NCBI GenBank assembly: GCA_019894765.1
Contig: JAGXNT010000008.1
Location: 29,170 to 93,169, forward strand
Origin: Candidatus Heimdallarchaeota archaeon
GTDB lineage: Archaea > Asgardarchaeota > Heimdallarchaeia > JABLTI01
Reading direction: 5' to 3'
DNA: 64,000 bases
How positions within the stretch are numbered: position 1 is the stretch's first letter; every line of letters begins with the position of its first letter. The translations under genes were made by a program, and so were the position numbers. Below are positions 45,069-53,243 of the stretch, in pieces. Under the pieces are notes generated by a model. The model was not told the DNA's origin. It made no database searches and worked only from the letters and a program-made list of their open reading frames with translations.

Positions 45069-47075
45069 TCATTCTTTTTTGATGAAACAATCACCGGGTA
45101 AGATTGATATTAATTCATTTAACGCCGTGGCATTAATTTTAGCTGAATCCTTCTCATCCAAACCTTCTAAGAATTGTGATACTATTATCTTCGCAATCTT
45201 GCTTTTTATAGTATCACCGGGGACGACTCTAACTATTTTAGTGTTATTTACATCCTTTATTGTTTGAATAGATGATAAGGGTCCACTAATAACGTAAGAC
45301 CATTTCTCTTCAATTATTGGGTAAACTGCAATTTCAAGAGGAATGTTTGGTAGAATATTTTTCTTACCTTTAATTATGAAACTACCTTTTGCTAAATATT
45401 CACCGGACGGAGCGGAAAATGATACTTGTTCTGGTGTTACCCAGTAAGTGTCTTCAGCACTCACCCTATTTTTCCAGGCTTTAGAATACGTAACAGAAAA
45501 GATCGCAGCTTCATTTATTGTAGTTTCAGGAATTGGTTTTCCATCACCTTTAATTATTACGACAGCAGCTCCGTGAATATCTGCATGTAAGAAAAGATCA
45601 TCTTTCTCAAGATACTTCTTAACGAGTTCATTATTTGTTCTCATATCTTTTCCAGCAAGAACAAGAAAGCCATCAGTTGATTTGAACCAATGGAATTTTT
45701 CATACCAATCTCTTTTCCGTTTCTCAATCAGAATCTTCTCTATTTTAGCTAGTTCCTCAATCCCTAATTCTAGTTTCTTGATTTTCTCTGTAAACTCATC
45801 AATTTTCTTCTGTGTCCCAGGTGCCTTGCCTTCAGCTTTCTTTGCTTTTTTATACATTTCATTAGCATTTTCTGATGCTGTTTTTAGGAAATCTAACTCA
45901 ACCTCAACTCCATCTAGCTCAACAATGACAATTTTATTTTTCTCGTTTATTTTCTTTAAAAGACGGGCTCCTTTAACATTTCGTTCTTTTGCATCATCTA
46001 GTTTTTCCTTAATATCTTTCCAAGGAATATTTTTTCTTCGGGCATTAGTTATTGTTAGGAGTAATTCATCTATTTCAGCTAAGTAGAGATAAATACGATT
46101 TCCTTTATCCTTTTCTTTCTCCACTTGTACTAGTAAAGTCTTAAGATGATCTTCCTGTTTCTCTCGAACTTTTTGGAACTGTGTTATTTTCCCCTCCTCA
46201 ACCTTAAATTCGACTGAAGAAACAGCATCAGAATCAAGAGTACTAAAGTGAAGATCTAAGGCTTCTGAAAAAGATTCATGTTTTTCTTTTGTATATTCGT
46301 CGAAAGCTTTCATTGGAAATGGAGAAATTTCGACAACTTCATTTGTTTTTGAATCCCGATAAATAATTGGCTGTAACTTTGAACTTTTTGCATTTCTACG
46401 TAATTTCTTGACCCCGGTAATAATACTATCAATTATCTCGTCAGTTATATCTTCTGGTTTTAACTTTGGATCAAGATCCATTCTCAAGCAAATTTCTTGA
46501 GAAAAAATCTTACCAATATTCAAAGTTTTTGAAATTAAAGAAATAAGGTCTTTTTCTCCTCTCTCAAGTAATTTTTCTTGTACCCAATCAAGATCTGCTT
46601 CGATGAAATTTCTTCCGGAACTTGGAGGAAATTTGAATTCAATCCCTGGGTGAATGTCTCTATCTCTCATTTTCTTGTAATTCTTAGCAACTAGAATTCT
46701 ATCTGTTGGACTTACAAGTATAAGATTGCCTTTACCAAAGAGCTCTACAATTAGTGTGTACACTTTCTCATGGGCCTCAAATTCAAGAACACAGATTCGA
46801 TCGAAATCATATTGATAGATGGATTTCAACCATTTGCCTTTAATGTGGATTCTAAATACTTTACACAACCCAGAAGGAGAGGGAGGAAAATCTCGTTTAA
46901 ATTTGGTGATGTGAATCCTTTTTCCAGGTTCAATAACCAATAATTGAGTTCCTTCGGTTTTAGTTCGGAATCTAAAAAAGAACCTATCATTAAGTTCAAA
47001 AATGTTTTTAAGTTCGCTACCCCTAAATCGCTGTGTAAGTTCACTAATGATTGCATTTATGTCGAAATTGCTCAT
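45069..47075 (-). CDS. rqcH-like: NFACT-family protein (archaeal Rqc2/NEMF/RqcH homologue)
   Basis: Ribosome quality control factor that binds stalled 50S subunits and, in bacteria and probably archaea, adds C-terminal tails. 668 aa. The NFACT-N domain spans 1-180 (start MSNFDINAIISELTQRF), helix-hairpin-helix and middle domain to about 300, a long coiled coil at about 300-450, and the NFACT-R domain thereafter (KFHWFKSTDGFLVLAGKD and DLFLHADIHGAAVVIIKG). ATG 47075 is chosen because homology starts there; a frame extension to 47138 encodes a spurious hydrophobic leader. It is divergent from the gene at 47102, with 26 bp between starts. Confidence 0.92.
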   Translation of the reverse strand: MSNFDINAIISELTQRFRGSELKNIFELNDRFFFRFRTKTEGTQLLVIEPGKRIHITKFKRDFPPSPSGLCKVFRIHIKGKWLKSIYQYDFDRICVLEFEAHEKVYTLIVELFGKGNLILVSPTDRILVAKNYKKMRDRDIHPGIEFKFPPSSGRNFIEADLDWVQEKLLERGEKDLISLISKTLNIGKIFSQEICLRMDLDPKLKPEDITDEIIDSIITGVKKLRRNAKSSKLQPIIYRDSKTNEVVEISPFPMKAFDEYTKEKHESFSEALDLHFSTLDSDAVSSVEFKVEEGKITQFQKVREKQEDHLKTLLVQVEKEKDKGNRIYLYLAEIDELLLTITNARRKNIPWKDIKEKLDDAKERNVKGARLLKKINEKNKIVIVELDGVEVELDFLKTASENANEMYKKAKKAEGKAPGTQKKIDEFTEKIKKLELGIEELAKIEKILIEKRKRDWYEKFHWFKSTDGFLVLAGKDMRTNNELVKKYLEKDDLFLHADIHGAAVVIIKGDGKPIPETTINEAAIFSVTYSKAWKNRVSAEDTYWVTPEQVSFSAPSGEYLAKGSFIIKGKKNILPNIPLEIAVYPIIEEKWSYVISGPLSSIQTIKDVNNTKIVRVVPGDTIKSKIAKIIVSQFLEGLDEKDSAKINATALNELISILPGDCFIKKE

Positions 47076-47101
47076 TGAATCTTTCACTGGAGACACCAAT
47101 A

Positions 47102-47803
47102 ATGTCAAAAAAGATACCAAAACAAAAAGGTTCCTCAAAGTCTAAAAAGGAAGTTATCAAAAAAGAGGAGAAAATAGACCTTAACGAATATGAAGATAGC
47201 TTTGATGGTAAAGTTGAAGGTGAATCACTAAAAGAAGCTGAAAAAATAGACTATGATGAATATGAGCTTCCTGAAGATTTCGTTCCAGAAACAAAGAAAG
47301 AATTAACAGAAGAAGAGATGAATTGGTTTCAGCGAAGAAGAAAATCTTTGGATGACATGGATAACGATCAAAGATTGTATTGGATCAAAATTCTTTCAGG
47401 CTGTATAGCCGGTATTATTCTTGGCTTCGCAGGAGCACAAACAGGTTGGTGGCTTTTATTAATGATTGGTTTGTATGCCGCTGTAACTGCAGGAGGATAT
47501 TTCTTATTCAAACTTGAATGGAGTTTTAAAGGAATACTTTTCAGCGGATTCTTTCCGTATCTTGCATTATTCACTTTGTTTTGGACATTAATGTTTACTT
47601 CAATTTATGCTCCATCTATGACAGATTGGTGGCCTCACCTCATTAATACTTATACCATTATTGAGAATGGAACAACAATAATCACCACTCATACAAATAC
47701 AACCTCAGCAGCACCGATTCCTTGGTTAGCATTTGTAATCATAATTGTATCTGCATTAGGATTATTGCAATTCCTACTTCGACGTCAAAAAAGAAACGAA
47801 TGA
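47102..47803 (+). CDS. Membrane protein with charged N-terminus, unknown function
   Basis: A 233-aa protein. The first about 95 residues are Lys/Glu-rich and probably disordered or coiled, with two similar segments (KIDLNEYEDSFDG and KIDYDEYELPEDF) that look like a short internal repeat. Four hydrophobic helices follow (about 105-125, 127-148, 155-178 and 205-225), with the third-to-fourth loop Thr/Asn-rich, and a basic end RRQKRNE. No family is recognised. It shares a divergent 26-bp region with the NFACT gene, suggesting linked expression. Confidence 0.65.
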   Translation: MSKKIPKQKGSSKSKKEVIKKEEKIDLNEYEDSFDGKVEGESLKEAEKIDYDEYELPEDFVPETKKELTEEEMNWFQRRRKSLDDMDNDQRLYWIKILSGCIAGIILGFAGAQTGWWLLLMIGLYAAVTAGGYFLFKLEWSFKGILFSGFFPYLALFTLFWTLMFTSIYAPSMTDWWPHLINTYTIIENGTTIITTHTNTTSAAPIPWLAFVIIIVSALGLLQFLLRRQKRNE

Positions 47804-47814
47804 ATAAAAAAATC

Positions 47815-47837
47815 ATATGAGTTTTCACAACTCATAT
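47815..47837. terminator. Bidirectional hairpin terminator
   Basis: A perfect 9-bp stem ATATGAGTT (47815-47823) / AACTCATAT (47829-47837) with a 5-nt loop lies between two convergent stops, preceded by A-run and followed by T-rich sequence. Confidence 0.6.
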
Positions 47838-47844
47838 TTCATTT

Positions 47845-48972
47845 CTAATCTTGAGATTTATCTTCACATAGTGGTAAATAGATGTCCAAGATATTATTCT
47901 TGGATTCTATTGGTAATGCTACAAATCCATTATAGAATCTAATTAAGGAATTAATAACGAAAGGACCTAAATCTTGGAATTCTTGCTCTGTTGCTGAACC
48001 TTTTAAATCAGTTGGATGCTCTATATCTTTTTGTTCAAAGATGTAATTAACGTGAAACGCTTCGACATTGACCTTCAAATAATCGGTATCCCCTTTTTGC
48101 ACATTTTCGAAATCTACATTGATTCTGATCTTGGGTTTTGGATCATTCAAAATAGGCATTAAGAGTAATTCCGTTAACATATGGTTCAAATCATTGTCTG
48201 CTAAAATTAAACGTGGTTGATTGAAATTCCCCGTGACTTCAAAGTTTTTATCGCCATAATCACTTGTCAAGCGATTCACAACAGTTGCAAAAGCTCTTGA
48301 GATGTCAATTTTTGTAATGTTTTCCTTTGTTTTTTCAGAGATTGCTTGTAATTTTTTGATATTGCGAGTTAATCTTGCATTCTTTCGAATTGCTTCTTGA
48401 AATAAACTCAGAACCTTTTTTTGCTCTGGTGTTGGATTTAGTGTTTCAATTTGAACCATAGTCATTAACAAAGACTGATTCAACTCATCTACATTATTAA
48501 CTAAGAGATCGTTCAAGAAGAGAATTTCTTTGTGAGCTATACCCAAATCCTTCATAAATTGTTGATTCTCTAATTTTAAGGTGTGTTTCACAATAACCTC
48601 ATCTAATGTTCTGAGAATCTTATCTGGACTTATTGGTTTTTCCAAGTAACCACTAACATCAAACTGCATAGCCTTAATTGCAGTATCCAATGTCCCATAC
48701 CCAGTTACTACTATGAATTCTGTATCAGGACTGATAGATCGTAATTGAGAGATCAAATCCATACCATTAATATCCGGGAGTTTCAAATCCACCATGGCAA
48801 TATTTACGAATTCATCTGAAAGAACTGCTCTACCCTCTTCTCCAGTTCCCACAGAACGTACATTAGCATAACCGTTTTTCTTTAGAATTTCAACGAAAAG
48901 ATCACCTATATCTTGATCATCATCAATTATCAAGATGCTGATTTTTTCTTTGATGGATCCATTATTACTCAT
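47845..48972 (-). CDS. Response-regulator receiver fused to a histidine-kinase-like (pseudokinase) domain
   Basis: A 375-aa signalling protein. Residues 13-130 form a standard receiver: acidic pocket D17-D19, phospho-acceptor D62 in MVDLKLPDINGMD, T90 and K112. The rest aligns by eye with the DHp and ATPase region of the kinase at 855-2762: FLNDLLVNNVDELNQ (152-166) matches that kinase's FYSDLLFHDVLNLCQ, but the phospho-His is replaced by N159. The ATP G-boxes (DNGPGIG, GxGFGL) are missing. It is therefore probably a non-catalytic kinase-like output or dimerisation module. ATG 48972. Confidence 0.75.
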   Translation of the reverse strand: MSNNGSIKEKISILIIDDDQDIGDLFVEILKKNGYANVRSVGTGEEGRAVLSDEFVNIAMVDLKLPDINGMDLISQLRSISPDTEFIVVTGYGTLDTAIKAMQFDVSGYLEKPISPDKILRTLDEVIVKHTLKLENQQFMKDLGIAHKEILFLNDLLVNNVDELNQSLLMTMVQIETLNPTPEQKKVLSLFQEAIRKNARLTRNIKKLQAISEKTKENITKIDISRAFATVVNRLTSDYGDKNFEVTGNFNQPRLILADNDLNHMLTELLLMPILNDPKPKIRINVDFENVQKGDTDYLKVNVEAFHVNYIFEQKDIEHPTDLKGSATEQEFQDLGPFVINSLIRFYNGFVALPIESKNNILDIYLPLCEDKSQD

Positions 48973-49193
48973 TTTAACACTATCCTTCCTATAGAGCGGG
49001 ACAACTAGACTATACCCACATATAGTATTCCTATTCCTCTTTGCTCTCGATACTTGACCTTGTTAATGGTAGCTCTTTAATTGGGTTCTCGTCTTTTAAA
49101 ACTTATTAAATTTGCAATTAACGACCAATTTGTTTGTAGAGAAATTCCAGTGAAATTTTCCACTTTACTTCATGGGATACATCATTTTACTAA

Positions 49194-49604
49194 CTATAAA
49201 TAATTAATACCAAAAAACATGAATTGTATAACCCATACGGCTGGAGCAACGAAAGCAATGATAAATGCCCATATCTTTCGAGTTCTTAAATTAGGATTAA
49301 ATAAACCAATACTTCCGGTGATTACCGCTAAAACGCTGAAAGGAACACCACCATACAATGAAATTGCAGGCCATGGGATAGCATAGAGAATTGCTGCAAT
49401 AACTGTAAATATTAATGAAAGATTAGCTGGCAAATTTAATTGAAAATTTGACTTGTATACTACAATTTGCTGTTCCTTCTTTTTTATCTCTAGATGTTTT
49501 TGATCCTCATCAACTAACTGAAATCCACAATCAATGCAAGAATCATCTTTACGAGAAACCAATTCGCGACAATTTGGGCAGTATTGTTTTTTTTCAAAAG
49601 CCAT
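49194..49604 (-). CDS. Zinc-ribbon membrane protein
   Basis: A 136-aa protein. An N-terminal double-Cys zinc ribbon (YCPNCRELVSRKDDSCIDCGFQL) is followed by three hydrophobic helices (about 55-75, 80-100 and 112-132). This domain order is common in archaeal proteins of unknown role. ATG 49604 is chosen because TTGGAG lies 7 nt upstream; a TTG at 49616 is possible. It starts 3 bp after the stop of the coiled-coil gene, so the two form an operon. Confidence 0.7.
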   Translation of the reverse strand: MAFEKKQYCPNCRELVSRKDDSCIDCGFQLVDEDQKHLEIKKKEQQIVVYKSNFQLNLPANLSLIFTVIAAILYAIPWPAISLYGGVPFSVLAVITGSIGLFNPNLRTRKIWAFIIAFVAPAVWVIQFMFFGINYL

Positions 49605-49606
49605 TA

Positions 49607-49873
49607 TTAACTCCAACCCAATGGATTAATTCTGTTATCTAAAATGAAAAGGTTTTCCTCACTATATAAAAGAAGAAAAAGAAATGATTGTGTCAATAGT
49701 TTTTCGGAAATCCTCTCCATTGCACGAGCAATTCTCTCGAGGTAACTTTCAAGATTACGATTCATTTGTTCCATAGTTCGTTGAATATCATACAAATTTC
49801 TTTGTAGTCCTTCTATTTCACGTTCAATATTATCTAAATCACCCTTAATGACATCATATAAATTTTTAATCAA
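49607..49873 (-). CDS. Small coiled-coil protein
   Basis: An 88-aa protein. Residues 5-60 are a heptad-patterned helix (DLDNIEREIEGLQRNLYDIQ...) predicted to form a coiled coil, followed by a short hydrophobic stretch (LTQSFLFLLLYSEE) and a polar tail. No family is recognised. The start is TTG 49873, with no other standard codon in that frame upstream. It is operonic with the zinc-ribbon membrane protein and may act with it. Confidence 0.5.
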   Translation of the reverse strand: MIKNLYDVIKGDLDNIEREIEGLQRNLYDIQRTMEQMNRNLESYLERIARAMERISEKLLTQSFLFLLLYSEENLFILDNRINPLGWS

Positions 49874-49935
49874 ATTTTTACTTTCATTTATCTCCCTAAG
49901 TTCTCTTTATTATAGTTTTTCTTGAAGAATAATCT

Positions 49936-50193
49936 ATGAGCGGCCATCACACATACATTCCCTGGTTTCAAAACAATCAAGATGAAGATACTCGAGAGTG
50001 GCAAGCAGAGGCTCTTGAAATGATGAAGACCCAAAGATTATGTGTGAAATGTGGACAATTTCATCACTATCAATTTGCAAAACGAGAAACATATTATATT
50101 CATCTCAGTTGCCCCAGTTGTGAAGAAGTAATCAAGCTACCTCGAAAAAGAAATCGTATGGAAACGAAATGGGCAAAAGCAAAATGGAAATAG
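49936..50193 (+). CDS. Small zinc-ribbon protein
   Basis: An 85-aa soluble protein with four Cys in two C-x-x-C pairs (LCVKCGQFHHY and SCPSCEEV), a typical zinc-ribbon layout, and a basic C-terminus (PRKRNRMETKWAKAKWK) that could contact nucleic acid. No family is recognised. ATG 49936. It is divergent from the coiled-coil gene (62 bp between starts). Confidence 0.65.
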   Translation: MSGHHTYIPWFQNNQDEDTREWQAEALEMMKTQRLCVKCGQFHHYQFAKRETYYIHLSCPSCEEVIKLPRKRNRMETKWAKAKWK

Positions 50194-50210
50194 ATTCCTT
50201 TTTCTGTTAT

Positions 50211-51386
50211 TTATTTACTTTCGAATTCCTTCTTCATAGCTTTCACTAATTTGGGATTAGTGAAAACATCAATCGCGGTCATTGCAAGTGCTTTAGCTGC
50301 ATAAATCATTGCTTCATGACCTTTCTCTGAAGAAGAAGCCTTAGCAAACTGCTTGGAATGACCTGGAATAGATTCATCACTTATTCGAATGTACGGATGA
50401 ATTGTAGGAACTACTTGACTCACATTACCAATATCACTTGATCCTAACCCCGCCCCAGGGAGCATTGGATAAATTGGCACTTTTATGATTTCAAGATTCT
50501 TTAGAAACGCTTCACCTAATGTTCGATTTATTTTCCTTGAAGCATACGAGGGTTCGATTATGGAGAATTTTAATTCAGCTCCTGTACTCAGAGCAGCCCC
50601 TTTTGCACAAGCTTCTACTTTCTTGACTAATTCATTACAGTATGGTGTATCTAAGGCTCGAACGTAGTAAGATGCTGAAGCATAATCTGGAATGATATTT
50701 GGTTTCACTCCACCATTAGTTATAATTCCATGAATTCTAGCATCACTTGTTATATGCTGTCGTAAAGCACTTATCGCATTATATGTTTGAATAACTGCAT
50801 CGAGAGCATTTATGCCACTTTCAGGATCTGCAGAAGCATGAGCTGTTTGACCAAAGAATTCAATTTTCACTTCAGTTAGTGCCAATCCACCTCGTCCAAC
50901 CATAGTATAAGTTGCTGAGGGATGAAACATCATGACAGCATCAACGTCTTTGAAAAGACCAGCATTAATCATGAAAATTTTTCCACCTCCGCCCTCTTCA
51001 GCAGGAGTACCCATGAAGACTAATTTCCCGGGAATTTCTGATTTTATTTGGTTAAGAGCCAAACAAGCTCCTAATGCTGCTGTTGCAATGAGATTGTGAC
51101 CACACCCGTGACCCACTTCTGGTAATGCATCATATTCAGCAAGAATTGCCACTGTTGGACCTACATTAATTTCAGGATGAACGGCTTTTATTGCAGTTTC
51201 TAAATCTGCTACTCCTAGAGCAACAGAAAATCCTTTCTCTTCAAGTTTCTTTGCGAGTAATTTTGATGCTTTGAATTCTTTGAAATTTAATTCAGGATTA
51301 TTGAAAATCTCTAAGCTTATTTCATTTAATTCATTACTAATTTTGTCTATATAACTGATTATTTTCTCTTTCCACATTCTTCTCAC
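50211..51386 (-). CDS. M20D-family amidohydrolase (aminoacylase/IAA-amino acid hydrolase-like)
   Basis: A two-metal deacylase of 391 aa. The M20D metal site is visible: EYDALPEVGHGCGHNL (with metal Asp/His/Cys positions), GTPAEEGGGGK (catalytic Glu pair), FHPSATYT, and a C-terminal HSKQFA. Length is normal. It differs from the ArgE/DapE-type gene at 8401 and is not its paralogue in the narrow sense. Substrate unknown; the family cleaves N-acyl or N-indoleacetyl amino acids. Start GTG 51386 or ATG 51377. It converges on the small zinc-ribbon gene (17-bp gap). Confidence 0.85.
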   Translation of the reverse strand: MRRMWKEKIISYIDKISNELNEISLEIFNNPELNFKEFKASKLLAKKLEEKGFSVALGVADLETAIKAVHPEINVGPTVAILAEYDALPEVGHGCGHNLIATAALGACLALNQIKSEIPGKLVFMGTPAEEGGGGKIFMINAGLFKDVDAVMMFHPSATYTMVGRGGLALTEVKIEFFGQTAHASADPESGINALDAVIQTYNAISALRQHITSDARIHGIITNGGVKPNIIPDYASASYYVRALDTPYCNELVKKVEACAKGAALSTGAELKFSIIEPSYASRKINRTLGEAFLKNLEIIKVPIYPMLPGAGLGSSDIGNVSQVVPTIHPYIRISDESIPGHSKQFAKASSSEKGHEAMIYAAKALAMTAIDVFTNPKLVKAMKKEFESK

Positions 51387-51470
51387 AACTTAATTATATG
51401 AATAGATTACCTTTAAAGTATTATTTGGATTTATACTGTATACCTAAAAATTATCCAAAGTTTGGTAAAA

Positions 51471-52496
51471 ATGAAAACTAAATCCGCCTTTGTAACTGGT
51501 GCCAATGGCTTTATTGGCAGTTATTTAACAAAATATCTTGCAGAACAAGGAATTGAAACTACTGCTTTTATTCTCAAAGGAACTGACTGTTTCTTGCTTA
51601 AGAATATTTATCCATCGCTTAAGAATGTAAGAATTGTTGAAGGTAATATCCTTGATAAGGATTCTTTACGAAAACATGTTAAAGGTATGAATTATATTTT
51701 TCATTTAGCTGGAGTAATAAAAGGTTATAGTCAAGAGGATTTTGATAGAGTTAATATTATTGGAACAAAATTTCTTTTTGATGCTTGCTCGAACAATTCC
51801 CATGAGCTTGAGAGGTTAGTGATTGTATCTTCAAGTTCAGCTGCAGGATATGGAACACCAGAAGATCCTTTGGTTGAAGATAAAGTTGCGGAACCAATTC
51901 TAAATGATTGCTATGGGATTTCAAAATATAGGATGGAGTGTTTAGCAAAATCCTATAATGAGAAATTACCAATAAGTATTGTTCGACCTTGTTCAGTTTT
52001 AGGTCCGGGAAATTATGTTACTCTTGATAATTATAAAACAGTTAAACTTGGAATTAAACTCATGATGGCAGGTCCAAAACGATACATGAGTGTTGTCGAT
52101 GTTGAAGACCTTACTAGGGGCATTTTTCTTTGTGCAGAAAATCCAAAAGCCATTGGAGAAGTATTCTATTTTAGTAATGAAAGAATAGTTTCTTTGATTG
52201 ATTTAAGTGAAATCGTGAATTATAAGATATTCAATCGTAAATATGGTAGCTTACTCACCATTAATGTTCCTCGATTTGCCCTACATTTAGTGGCTTCACT
52301 TTTGGAATTTATACATAAATTACAAAGAAAACCCGCCCCCTTTTTTAATCGTTCCAAAGTGCCAGGGGTATTTGCACCGGGACAAGTTGTAAGTTCAGAA
52401 AAAGCAAGAAAGATTCTTGGTTGGAAACCGAAATATACAATTGTAGAAACTGTTACTCGTGAAGGTAAATGGAATCAAGATCAAGGTTGGATATAG
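51471..52496 (+). CDS. NAD(P)-dependent epimerase/dehydratase-family protein (extended SDR, 3beta-HSD-like) 1
   Basis: An extended short-chain dehydrogenase of 341 aa. Rossmann motif TGANGFIG near the N-terminus, IVEGNILDKDSL, and active-site YGISKYRMEC (Y-x-x-x-K), with upstream Ser in VSSSSAAGYG. The C-terminal half resembles sugar epimerases and 3beta-hydroxysteroid dehydrogenases; FALHLVASLLEF may be membrane-associating. Operonic with a CPBP protein and a second SDR. ATG 51471 is preferred over TTG 51462. The substrate is unknown. Confidence 0.82.
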   Translation: MKTKSAFVTGANGFIGSYLTKYLAEQGIETTAFILKGTDCFLLKNIYPSLKNVRIVEGNILDKDSLRKHVKGMNYIFHLAGVIKGYSQEDFDRVNIIGTKFLFDACSNNSHELERLVIVSSSSAAGYGTPEDPLVEDKVAEPILNDCYGISKYRMECLAKSYNEKLPISIVRPCSVLGPGNYVTLDNYKTVKLGIKLMMAGPKRYMSVVDVEDLTRGIFLCAENPKAIGEVFYFSNERIVSLIDLSEIVNYKIFNRKYGSLLTINVPRFALHLVASLLEFIHKLQRKPAPFFNRSKVPGVFAPGQVVSSEKARKILGWKPKYTIVETVTREGKWNQDQGWI

Positions 52497-53243
52497 TTGG
52501 CAGAAGAAATAGCAACAGCTAATGTTGAGAAAATATTGGCTGATGTTCCAGTTAAGGAATTATTGTTGTTATGTATTCCTATTAGCATTATCTTTGCTGT
52601 TTCCGGTATGGACTTTATTGGATGGTTCATTTATCTTGCTACCAGAGCTTCTAATGAGGAAGTCTATACTCGAGGTATTCTTAATGTGATGTTGTTAGGA
52701 TTTTTACTAACTATAGTTTCATTAGCAGTTATTCCTATTGTTGTTAACAAAGTTCGTTGGAAAAAACCACTATCTTATTTTGGTTCACAGAAAGGCGAGT
52801 ATAAACTTGGTTTAATTTTGCTGGGAGCATTCTTGTTGGCTACTCCACTTTTCTATTTCAGTTCAAAAGAACCAAATCTCATTAACACTTATCCATTAAC
52901 AAAAGATGTGTTAGGGAGATGGTCATTCTTTGCTCTTTATGAGATGAGCTATATATTATTCTATTATATCCCTTATGAATTCTATTTTCGAGGGATTTTA
53001 CAATTAGGATTAAGTAAGACTTGGAAAAAATGGCAAAGTATTCTATTTGTAACAGCACTTACTACATTACTCCATTTAACTAAACCATGGACGGAAATTC
53101 TTGCAGCTTTTGTATTTGGATTAGTGTTTGGATTCATAGCTGAAAAAACGAAATCATGGTATTATGTTTGTGCGATTCATTTCACTGCAGGAGTTTTAAC
53201 TGATACATTCTGTTCTCTGGCATTTTTAGGAGTGATTTCATGA
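52497..53243 (+). CDS. CPBP-family intramembrane protein (CAAX/Abi-type) with altered first motif
   Basis: A 248-aa membrane protein with about seven helices. The CPBP/Abi core is recognisable: PYEFYFRGIL (normally E-E-x-x-x-R; here a single Glu with Tyr before it), LLHLTKPW (His) and AIHFTAGVLTD (His). Members are membrane proteases or non-proteolytic membrane proteins; the lost first Glu leaves activity uncertain. TTG 52497 begins directly after the SDR stop, and the gene overlaps the second SDR by 4 bp (ATGA), so all three are one transcript. Confidence 0.78.
   Translation: MAEEIATANVEKILADVPVKELLLLCIPISIIFAVSGMDFIGWFIYLATRASNEEVYTRGILNVMLLGFLLTIVSLAVIPIVVNKVRWKKPLSYFGSQKGEYKLGLILLGAFLLATPLFYFSSKEPNLINTYPLTKDVLGRWSFFALYEMSYILFYYIPYEFYFRGILQLGLSKTWKKWQSILFVTALTTLLHLTKPWTEILAAFVFGLVFGFIAEKTKSWYYVCAIHFTAGVLTDTFCSLAFLGVIS

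Noticed and set aside
45682..46086. Antisense open frame of 134 codons opposite the NFACT gene
   Set aside because: It overlaps the conserved coiled-coil/NFACT-R part, has no homology, and its Ser/Phe richness mirrors Glu/Lys codons.
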